A DNA stretch of 14,008 nt from assembly GCA_046729895.1 (NCBI GenBank), contig JBKPHP010000184.1, forward strand, positions 1-14,008, written 5' to 3'. Positions 8,200-14,008 of this stretch are shown here, piece after piece (position 1 is the stretch's first letter; each line of letters opens with the position of its first letter). The translations under genes were made by a program, and so were the position numbers. The stretch is from DASXBA01 sp046729895. GTDB taxonomy: Bacteria; Actinomycetota; Thermoleophilia; Solirubrobacterales; Thermoleophilaceae. The notes under the pieces are model-generated. The model was not told the origin of the DNA. It worked only from the letters and a program-made list of their open reading frames with translations, and searched no databases.

Positions 8200-9690
8200 A
8201 TGGTCAAGGAGACACCAAACCTCAAGAAACTCGCCGCGATGGTGGGGTTCGCCCTGTCGGTGTTCGGGCTGCTGCTGTTCCTGTGGATCTCCTTCGGCGG
8301 CACCGTGCCGCTCAAGCCGAAGGGCTACCAGTTCAAGGTCGCGTTCCCGGAGGCCGCGACCCTCGTGGAGGAGTCCGACGTCCGGATGGCCGGTGTGGAC
8401 GTCGGCAAGGTGAAGAAGCGGGCGCTCACCGACGGCGGCAGGCGTACGCTTGCGACGATCGAGCTCGACTCCCGCTTCGCCCCGATCCCGCGCGACACGC
8501 AAGTGGTACTGCGGCAGAAGTCGCTGCTTGGGGAGACGTACGTGGAGCTCTCGCCCGGCCACAAGAGCTCGGGCAAGCTGCCGGACCACGGAAGGCTGCC
8601 GGACGGACACGTCAAGCAGACCGTGGAGCTGGACGAGATCTTCTCCAGCTTCGACTCGCGGACGCGAAAAAACTTCCGCGAGTGGCTGCACGAGTCCGGC
8701 ATCATCACGAGCGGCGACTACGCGCAGAACATCAACGACACGCTCGGTAATGCGGCTCCGTTCTTCGAGAGCGGCACCAGGCTGCTGAAGCCGCTCGACG
8801 ACCAGGAGATCGCGCTGCGCCGCCTCGTCCGCAATACCGGCAGGGTGTTCGGCGCGATCTCACGAGAGAACGGCGCGCTGCGCGGACTCATCGTGAACGG
8901 CAACCGCACGTTCGGCGCGCTTGCCTCCAGGGACCGGGCGCTCGCCGACACCTTCCACGTGTTCCCGACATTCCTTCGCGAGACGCGTGCGACGATGCTG
9001 CGGCTCGAGCGCTTCGCTCGCAACGCGGACCCGTTGGCCACCGATCTGAAGCGCCCCGCCAGAGACCTCGGGCCGACGCTGCGCGACCTGGCTGATCTCG
9101 CGCCGAACCTGGAGGCCCTGTTTCACGACCTGGGCCCGTTCATCAGCGCCGCCGACGTGGGGCTGCCGCAGCTCAACCGGGTGCTGCGCGGGGCGAGGCC
9201 GGTGCTCGGCGCCGTGCACGTGTTCATGCCGGAGCTGAACCCGATCCTGTCCTACCTCGCCTTCGCCAGGGGGCAGGTCGCGGACTTCATAACGGTGGGC
9301 GGCCACGCCCTGGGAGGCAACGGCGAGGGTGGCTACACACGCACCTCGGGCGCCGAGCACTACCTGCCGCAGATCGCGATGCTCGAACCGCGCTCGTTCC
9401 GGCGTCAGAACACGCGGCCGCCCTACGAGCGCGGGAACGCGTACATCGCGCCGAACGCGTACCAGCGCGCCACGCCCCTCGGGGTCATAGAGAGCTTCGA
9501 CTGCCGTCCCTCCGGCGGCGAGCGCCGCAACGCGGTCCCATCTCCCCCCGACGGGCCGGCGCCGCCGTGCTTCGTGCAGCCGCCGTCACTCTACAACGGC
9601 CAGCGGTTCCCCTTCCTGCGCCGCGGGCGCGCCCCCAACGTGGGGCCGCCGGCGAACAGCGAGGCCGGTACGCAGCCGGCCCGGCCTTAA
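8200..9690 (+). CDS. MCE family protein, sixth of six
   Basis: This is a 496-residue MCE protein and the last gene of the operon. A membrane helix at about 11-31 precedes an MCE domain at about 41-120 with VRMAGVDVGKVKKR at 61-74 and KSLLGETYVELSPG near its end. Helical repeats follow, then FMPELNPILSYLAFARGQVADF, which resembles the C-terminal amphipathic blocks of its paralogues. The tail is Pro/Gly/Arg-rich. The only cysteines are 435 and 457. The ATG at 8200 follows the previous stop by 2 nt with no good Shine-Dalgarno, so coupling to the upstream gene is likely. The stop TAA lies in the loop of an inverted repeat that continues into the downstream region. No accessory Mce-associated gene, permease or ATPase follows it. 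Confidence 0.93.
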   Translation: MVKETPNLKKLAAMVGFALSVFGLLLFLWISFGGTVPLKPKGYQFKVAFPEAATLVEESDVRMAGVDVGKVKKRALTDGGRRTLATIELDSRFAPIPRDTQVVLRQKSLLGETYVELSPGHKSSGKLPDHGRLPDGHVKQTVELDEIFSSFDSRTRKNFREWLHESGIITSGDYAQNINDTLGNAAPFFESGTRLLKPLDDQEIALRRLVRNTGRVFGAISRENGALRGLIVNGNRTFGALASRDRALADTFHVFPTFLRETRATMLRLERFARNADPLATDLKRPARDLGPTLRDLADLAPNLEALFHDLGPFISAADVGLPQLNRVLRGARPVLGAVHVFMPELNPILSYLAFARGQVADFITVGGHALGGNGEGGYTRTSGAEHYLPQIAMLEPRSFRRQNTRPPYERGNAYIAPNAYQRATPLGVIESFDCRPSGGERRNAVPSPPDGPAPPCFVQPPSLYNGQRFPFLRRGRAPNVGPPANSEAGTQPARP

Positions 9691-9726
9691 GGGCCGGACT
9701 CCCTTCTCGCTCTTGGTGGGCGAGAA
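9681..9726 (+). terminator. Tandem hairpins at the end of the MCE operon
   Basis: There are two stems. The first has CCGGCC at 9681-9686 pairing with GGCCGG at 9692-9697 across a 5-nt loop that holds the TAA stop. The second has TTCTCGC at 9704-9710 pairing with GCGAGAA at 9720-9726, seven perfect pairs around a 9-nt loop. No U-tract follows, as is common for high-GC actinobacterial terminators. Position right after a nearly 9-kb operon supports termination, but the function is inference. Confidence 0.45.
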
Positions 9727-9844
9727 TGCGGCTGGGTAGGAAGAGGAAACCCGCGTCTCGCCTATACCTATGCCCGCCGGTCAGGGGTGGTCGGCCGCTC
9801 GACCGAAGGGATGCCAATTAGCCGGATCACGGGCCAGGGGGTGT

Positions 9845-9879
9845 GGCGCCTTTTCCGGAATATGTCGGGAAAAGTCGCC
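9845..9879. terminator. Imperfect 11-bp hairpin with A/T tracts, candidate bidirectional terminator
   Basis: GGCG at 9845-9848 pairs with CGCC at 9876-9879. After one mismatch (9849/9875), CTTTTCC at 9850-9856 pairs with GGAAAAG at 9868-9874, leaving an 11-nt loop. The TTTT and AAAA tracts stand out in this GC-rich DNA and lie inside the stem, so it is not a classic U-tailed terminator. A protein-binding site is the alternative. Confidence 0.4.
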
Positions 9880-10021
9880 ATGCCACCGTAGGCCCGAAGC
9901 TCGTGGCCGCTGAGCGTTCGAACCGCGGCCGCCCGACGGAAGCCTGCCTTTCGCCCAAGGAGATGCGGGACGGGAGCGGGCCTAACCCCGACGTGTCCCG
10001 ACACCTTTGAGGTCGGTGGGG

Positions 10022-10037
10022 CGGTTCCGCGGAACCG
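10022..10037. repeat. Perfect 16-bp palindrome
   Basis: CGGTTCCGCGGAACCG is its own reverse complement over all 16 bases. It stands 9 bp before a longer palindrome, between two converging transcription units. With no loop it could be a dimeric-protein site, or could form a hairpin in RNA from either strand. Confidence 0.6.
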
Positions 10038-10046
10038 TCTGAAGTG

Positions 10047-10076
10047 GGACGCCCGGGCCAGCTGGCCGGGGCGTCC
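10047..10076. terminator. Near-perfect 30-bp palindrome, candidate bidirectional terminator
   Basis: GGACGCCC (10047-10054) and GGGCGTCC (10069-10076) are the outer arms and GGCCAGCTGGCC (10056-10067) is the self-complementary core. One symmetric position (10055/10068) is mismatched. The stem would be very stable in transcripts from either strand, which suits termination of both converging units. No U-tract follows on either side, so a structural or protein-binding role is also possible. Confidence 0.45.
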
Positions 10077-10245
10077 GCGCGACTCTTCAGGATCCGTCGC
10101 CGATCAAGACACCTGGACGCGCGAACGCGACCTCGACGAATACTCGCCTACTCCAACCACGACCGAGCCCACAACGGACCCCTGCGAAGGGCCGAGTGCC
10201 CGCAGAGATCGTCTCCGGCGCCCGCAAGGACAGCCGACCGTCGGC

Positions 10246-11624
10246 CTACCCTCGCACGGGCTCGGGATCCCGGCTCCGGTCGAGCAGCTCCTCCATCGAG
10301 GCATCGAGGTCCGCCGCCAGCTCATCGGCGTCCGGCAGTGCGTCGCGGTCCGCGTAGAGGCCGAAACAGGCCCGTCCGGCGACGCTGGTGAAGCCGATCG
10401 AGAGCGTGTGACGGTCGGCAAGCGGCACCCGGGGTATGCGTCCAGCAGCTCGCACCCCGACATGTAGAGCGGCTGCTGCGGCCCGGGGATGTTGGAGACC
10501 ACGAGGTTGAAGGTCCTCGGGCTCGCCACCAGCCGCGACACGACTCGCTGGAGCACGGACGGGGCGTGGCTCACGAGATCGAGCACCGCGTCTGACCCCT
10601 GTGCGTCACCGCGCTCCTTGCGCCGGCGGGCGGCGGCGCGCACCTCCCGCAGGCGAGGCACCGGATCCGGCTCGTCACAGGGGAGATCCAGGAACAGGAA
10701 CGAGATGCGGTTGCCGAGCTCGCCGTCGTTGCGCTGGTCGCGCACGTTGACGGGCACCATGGTCTTGAGCCGGCGGGGCTCCTGACCGCGCTCGGAGAGG
10801 TAGCCGGCCAATGCGCCGGCGGAGACCGCGAGCACAACGTCGTTGAGCGTGGTCCCGAAGGCCCGCTTCACCTGCTTCAGGTCGTCGAGCGAATGCGTGG
10901 TCGTGGCCAGGCGGCGATAGGGCGAGAGGGGCTCGTTGAGCACCCGCGCCGGGGCCGTCGGAGCGAACGAGCTGACCAGGGCGTTGGCGGCTCGCCTCGC
11001 GAAGGAGCCGGCGCGGCGCGGCGAGGCGGCGACCTTCGCGGGCAGCGTGACGAGGTCGAGCTCGCGCGCCACGCGATCCACCACGCCCTCGACCAGCCGC
11101 CGAGGAAGCCCCGGAGGCGGCGCCGGTGTCCAGCGCTCCGGCTCGTCCGGCGGGGCGTCGGGGACCGGATCGAGTAGCAGCGCCGCGAGCTCCACGGCGG
11201 CGATGCCGTCCACCATGCAGTGGTGCGCCTTCCCCACGACGCCGAGGCCGCCGCCTTCGAGGCGATCGGCGATCCACATCTCCCAGAGCGGCCGGTCGCG
11301 TGCCAGCGGCGTGGACATCACCTTGTCGGCCAACCCGGCCAGATCGCCGTCGGGCGCCCTCCGTACGTGTCGCTCGATGTCGAACTCGGGATCGTCGACC
11401 CATACCGGCCGGTTCAGCCCGAGTGGCACGTGCGCGAGCCGCTGGCGGTAACGGGGGGCCCGCCCGAGCCGGCGGCCGATGTGGTGGCGCAGCTGCTCGA
11501 AGCTCGGCGGGGGACCCTCCTTCGGTGGCGCGAACGAGGCGGCCCAGCCCACGTGCATATGCGCGGACGCCGTCTCCACCTCGAGAAACGAGGCGTCAAG
11601 CGACGTCAATCGATCTGCCACCAT
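10246..11624 (-). CDS. WS/DGAT-type O-acyltransferase, frameshifted near its 3' end
   Basis: Enzymes of this family (wax ester synthase/diacylglycerol acyltransferase) transfer acyl groups from acyl-CoA to diacylglycerol or fatty alcohol, making storage lipid at the membrane. The start is ATG 11624, with GGGAGGGAG 9 nt upstream; the protein opens MVADRLTSLDASFLEVET, typical of the family. The catalytic HHCMVDG is at residues 134-140. PLWEMWI (112-118), LNDVVLAVSAGAL (260-272), VPVNVR, GNRISFLFLDLP and NLVVSNIPGP (about 373-382) follow. After DAYP (residue 398) the frame leaves the family pattern. The expected C-terminus (RVPLADRHTLSIGF to the TAG at 10246) is in the -1 frame. One extra C in the CCCC run (complement of 10431-10434) would restore a 459-residue protein, a normal family length. 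Read without correction, the frame runs on to 10104 with a nonsense tail. The gene lies 61 nt downstream of menD on the same strand. Confidence 0.85.
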
Positions 11625-11633
11625 GCGGACGAA

Positions 11634-11642
11634 CTCCCTCCC
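11634..11642 (-). promoter_or_regulatory. Shine-Dalgarno of the WS/DGAT gene
   Basis: On the - strand GGGAGGGAG lies 9 nt before ATG 11624. It decides this start over the in-frame upstream ATG at 11747, which would put 41 low-complexity Arg/Ser-rich residues, overlapping the 3' end of menD, ahead of the conserved family N-terminus. Confidence 0.65.
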
Positions 11643-11685
11643 TGTGAACGGGGCGCACTCCCTCCCGCCAAGGTAGCGAGATCGC

Positions 11686-13437
11686 TCAGCCGAGGGCGGC
11701 CGCCACCCGCGCGACGACCTCGCGGTGGAGCCTGACGTTCTCGGCACGGTCGGTTCGGACCTCTACGAGACCGGGCTGGGCCGCCGCCGAGGCGACCTCC
11801 GCCGGGCTGCTCGCGGTCCTGTGTGACAGTTCGGCGAGCGCTGCCACGCGCTCGAGCTCCACACCGGCGGGCGTGGCGATGTGCCGCTCGTAGGCCTTCG
11901 GATCCGCGGCCTCCGCCACCGGGAGGAAGTCGAAGATCGAGCCGCCGCCGTTGTCGAGGCAGACGATGGTCAGCTCGGCTCCGGCGCGCACGGCCGCCAG
12001 CAGGCCGCCCAGGTCGTGAAGCAGCGCGAGCTCGCCGGTCAGGAGCCATGCGCGCCCCTCCGCGGCGAGGGCGGCGCCGGCCGCGGAGGCGACCACGCCG
12101 TCGATTCCGTTCGCTCCGCGGTTGGCGAGGAAGCGGATTGGCTTATCGGACTGGGGGAAGTAGGCCTCGACGTCGCGGATGGGCATCGACGAGCCGACCC
12201 AGACGGACGCGCCGGCCGGCAACGCCGGCTCGATCGCGGCGAGCGCCTTGGGCTCGAAGGGGTCGGGGGACTCGGCAAGGGCCCTGGGCACCGCCGAGTC
12301 CGCCTGCCGCCAGGCGCGGAGCCAGGAGGGGTCGCGCTCGCTCGTGCGCATCTCGAGCGCGGCCGCCAGAGCGTCGCACGCCGGTGCCGCGGCCGCGTGC
12401 AAGAGAAGCTCGGCGGAGCGGGTCGGCTCGTGCCAGGCGGCGTGGGCGTCGAGCACCACCTGCGGGACCACCGCCAGGAGCTCGCGGAGCGGCTTGGAGG
12501 TCGGAGTGTCGCCGACGCGGAGCACGAGCTCGGGCCGCAACCGCCTGGCGAATTTCTCCACGCGCAGGAGCACGTCGTAGTGCGCGATGACGTGGGAGCG
12601 ATCGTGCTCGCCGCAGCGGACCCCGGAGGTCGGCTCGGCGAGTACCGGCCAGCCGGCCTCGCCGGCCAGCCGGGCGACCGGCTCGGCGACGTCCTCGCCG
12701 GTTGGCCCGCACACGATGACGCCCCTCGGCGACCCGGCGATCCGCTCGGCAAGTCGCTGCACGTCGTTGGCGTCGGGCGCGCTCGAATGCTCGCGGAGCT
12801 CGACCCAGGGCCGCCGGCCGTCGCGCCCCTCCCAGGTCTCGGCGGCCAAGTCCTCCGGGACGGGTGCCAGCGGCTCGCGCAGCGGGAAGTTGAGGTGGAC
12901 GGGCCCCGGCCTGCCACCCAGCGCCGTCCACCAGGCGCGGCAGGCGAGCGCCCGATGGTGCACGGCGGCCGGCCTGCCCGGCTCGTGGTTGCCGACCTCG
13001 ACGAACCACTTCGCCGCGCTCCCGTAGATGTGCAGCTGGTCGATCGCCTGCCCGGCCCCGACGTCGCGCAGCTCCGGAGGCCGGTCGGCCGTCAGGACGA
13101 TGAGCGGTACGCGCGCCTCGTGCGCCTCGACCACGGCGGGATGCAGGTTGGCGGCGGCGGTTCCGGAGGTGCAGGTGATCGCGACCGGCCTGCCGCTGGC
13201 CTTCGCGAGCCCGAGCGCCAGGTAGCCCGCCGCCCGCTCGTCGATCACCGAGATGCTCTGCAGTTCCTCCTGAGCCGCCAGGGTGAGGATCAGCGGCGCG
13301 TTGCGGGACCCCGGGCAGGTCACCGCGTGCGTCAGCCCGCAGCGCCCGAGCTCGTCGACGAAGGCCTGCAGCGGCGCGTAGGTGCGGTTGACGGGGATGA
13401 TCTGGCTCACGATGGTGCTGTTCGTCCCCGGGTTCAT
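11686..13437 (-). CDS. menD: 2-succinyl-5-enolpyruvyl-6-hydroxy-3-cyclohexene-1-carboxylate synthase (MenD)
   Basis: MenD is a cytosolic thiamine diphosphate enzyme that joins 2-oxoglutarate, with loss of CO2, to isochorismate to give SEPHCHC, the second menaquinone step. At 583 residues it is close to the usual 550-600. CPGSRNAPL is at 41-49, and DERAAG (66-71) contains the Glu67 expected to activate the cofactor. TSGTAAANLHPAVVEA follows in the same pyrimidine-binding domain. Near the C-terminus are GSSMPIRDVE, NRGANGIDG (about 438-446) and the cofactor/Mg-binding DNGGGSIFDFLP (about 492-503). All key motifs are intact. The start is uncertain: ATG 13437 overlaps the divergent menH by 26 bp, while GTG 13410 gives 574 residues and leaves 1 bp between the two start codons. 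Neither has a strong ribosome binding site. The WS/DGAT gene follows 61 nt downstream on the same strand and could be co-transcribed. Confidence 0.96.
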   Translation of the reverse strand: MNPGTNSTIVSQIIPVNRTYAPLQAFVDELGRCGLTHAVTCPGSRNAPLILTLAAQEELQSISVIDERAAGYLALGLAKASGRPVAITCTSGTAAANLHPAVVEAHEARVPLIVLTADRPPELRDVGAGQAIDQLHIYGSAAKWFVEVGNHEPGRPAAVHHRALACRAWWTALGGRPGPVHLNFPLREPLAPVPEDLAAETWEGRDGRRPWVELREHSSAPDANDVQRLAERIAGSPRGVIVCGPTGEDVAEPVARLAGEAGWPVLAEPTSGVRCGEHDRSHVIAHYDVLLRVEKFARRLRPELVLRVGDTPTSKPLRELLAVVPQVVLDAHAAWHEPTRSAELLLHAAAAPACDALAAALEMRTSERDPSWLRAWRQADSAVPRALAESPDPFEPKALAAIEPALPAGASVWVGSSMPIRDVEAYFPQSDKPIRFLANRGANGIDGVVASAAGAALAAEGRAWLLTGELALLHDLGGLLAAVRAGAELTIVCLDNGGGSIFDFLPVAEAADPKAYERHIATPAGVELERVAALAELSHRTASSPAEVASAAAQPGLVEVRTDRAENVRLHREVVARVAAALG

Positions 13438-14008
13438 GCAGCGCGGAGATGCCTGGCGTCCGGTGGCCGAGCTGCTGCCCGAACGCTATCCGAGCACCCT
13501 GCTCGACCATCGGCAGCACACCCTGGAGGGGAGGCTCGAGGAGATCGCAGAGGCGGCGCAGGATGCAGTCCTCGTGGGCTACTCACTGGGAGGGCGACTC
13601 GCCCTGCGGGCGGCGCTCCGCGCGCCGGGCCGCTGTGCGGGCCTGGTGACGGTCGGTGCCACGGCCGGCATCGAGGACGCGGCCGAACGGTCGGCCCGTG
13701 CGGAGGCCGATGAGAAGCTGGCGGGCTGGATGGAGCGCTCGTCGATCGAGAGCATCGTGGCGATCTGGGAGCGCCAGCCGTTGTTCGCCGATCAGTCGGA
13801 CGCGGTGGTCGAGCAGCAGCGCCCTGGGCGGCTGAGCCACGACCCCGGTCAGCTCGCCTCGCTGTTGCGGACGGCGGGCCAGGGCGCCCTCGAGCCCGTG
13901 TGGACGGAGCTTCACCGCCTCGACCTGCCCCTCCTCGCGCTCGCGGGCGCGCGGGACGAGCGCTACGCGGCCGCGGCGCGCCGGCTGGCCGAGCTCGCGC
14001 CGCGCGGC
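13412..14008 (+). CDS. menH: 2-succinyl-6-hydroxy-2,4-cyclohexadiene-1-carboxylate synthase (MenH), 5' part
   Basis: MenH is an alpha/beta-hydrolase-fold lyase that removes pyruvate from SEPHCHC to give SHCHC, the third menaquinone step. The frame starts at ATG 13412 and stays open to the window edge, giving 199 residues of a usual 240-270. It begins directly with the first core strand, VLFVPGFMQRGDAW, whose PGF would form the oxyanion-hole side. The nucleophile elbow GYSLGG puts Ser at residue 58. TVGATAGIEDAAERSARAEADEKLAGWME matches the region after the elbow in MenH proteins, where an Arg helps bind substrate. LALAGARDERY near the end supplies the likely catalytic Asp; the His lies beyond the window. 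ATG 13397 is an in-frame alternative start that would add five residues and deepen the overlap with menD. Another alpha/beta hydrolase is possible on fold alone, but the menD neighbour makes MenH strong. Confidence 0.88.
   Translation, partial: MVLFVPGFMQRGDAWRPVAELLPERYPSTLLDHRQHTLEGRLEEIAEAAQDAVLVGYSLGGRLALRAALRAPGRCAGLVTVGATAGIEDAAERSARAEADEKLAGWMERSSIESIVAIWERQPLFADQSDAVVEQQRPGRLSHDPGQLASLLRTAGQGALEPVWTELHRLDLPLLALAGARDERYAAAARRLAELAPRG

Larger units (their letters stand above)
9691..10245. other. 555-bp intergenic region between convergent units
   Basis: This region lies between the + strand MCE operon and the - strand acyltransferase gene. I find no reading frame in it with recognisable protein character, a ribosome binding site or family similarity. 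What it does hold is dense dyad symmetry, listed separately. Additional small stems are GGTCG/CGACC at 9789-9804 and GCCG/CGGC at 10233-10245, the latter immediately after the acyltransferase stop on the - strand. I see no tRNA, riboswitch or mobile-element end. A bidirectional terminator region is the simplest reading. Confidence 0.6.

Noticed and set aside
9916..9923. GTTCGAAC resembling a tRNA T-loop
   Set aside because: The flanking bases do not form a T stem on either strand, and no acceptor, D or anticodon arms can be drawn around it.
9768..10004. - strand open frame of 78 codons in the intergenic region
   Set aside because: It has no recognisable domain and no good ribosome binding site, and it passes through the 9845-9879 hairpin. 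I cannot support it as a gene.
9841..10080. Possible riboswitch (cobalamin or cyclic-di-AMP type)
   Set aside because: The hairpins lack the conserved cores I know for these classes, and the region is downstream of both flanking genes, not upstream of one.
10104..10245. Extended C-terminus of the acyltransferase in the uncorrected frame
   Set aside because: The tail is low-complexity Arg/Ser-rich and unrelated to the family, while the -1 frame supplies the expected family C-terminus and a normal total length.
10044..10391. + strand open frame of 115 codons overlapping the acyltransferase 3' end
   Set aside because: It is very Arg/Pro-rich, has no ribosome binding site, and runs through the 30-bp palindrome and the conserved acyltransferase C-terminus on the other strand.
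11881..13713. A 610-codon open frame on the + strand opposite menD
   Set aside because: Its product is Arg/Gly/Pro-rich with no family character, and it lies antisense to an unmistakable menD. Long spurious frames are expected at this GC content.
1..14008. CRISPR array, insertion sequence or prophage
   Set aside because: No spaced direct repeats, transposase-like frames or terminal inverted repeats were seen. Base composition looks even throughout.

Overview
This is a high-GC window with almost no non-coding space. It reads as a chromosomal segment of a high-GC actinobacterium. The combination of a six-gene MCE operon, a WS/DGAT acyltransferase and menaquinone genes suits Actinomycetota, and Thermoleophilia (Solirubrobacterales-like) is my best guess. 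That placement is inferred from gene content and composition, not from a marker gene.

Layout: (1) 1-800, + strand, 3' part of an isochorismate synthase (menF). (2) 801-902, a 102-bp gap that probably carries the promoter of the next operon. (3) 903-9690, + strand, six consecutive MCE-family genes. They overlap by 1 or 4 nt, with one 2-nt gap, so they form one translationally coupled operon. (4) 9691-10245, a 555-bp convergent intergenic region with no convincing gene but several strong inverted repeats, probably a two-sided terminator region. (5) 10246-11624, - strand, a WS/DGAT-type acyltransferase whose frame is broken by an apparent 1-nt deletion near 10431-10434. (6) 11686 to 13410/13437, - strand, menD. 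(7) 13412-14008, + strand, the 5' part of menH, head to head with menD and with essentially no intergenic space.

How the genes relate: menF, menD and menH encode the first, second and third dedicated steps of the classical menaquinone pathway (chorismate to isochorismate, then SEPHCHC, then SHCHC). They surround a lipid module. The six MCE proteins should build a hetero-hexameric envelope lipid-transfer assembly of the actinobacterial Mce type. The WS/DGAT enzyme would esterify acyl-CoA into triacylglycerol or wax ester. Importing lipid and storing it as neutral lipid is a plausible functional link, but it is inference. No YrbE/MlaE permease or MlaF ATPase is present in the window, so the transporter core must be encoded elsewhere.

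Most notable observations: an MCE sextet without adjacent permease genes, embedded among men genes; exactly two C-terminal cysteines in each of the six MCE proteins; the single-base lesion in the WS/DGAT gene; the overlapping menD/menH 5' ends; and the near-perfect 30-bp palindrome between the convergent units. I see no CRISPR array, insertion sequence, tRNA or rRNA, and nothing I can defend as a wholly new system.
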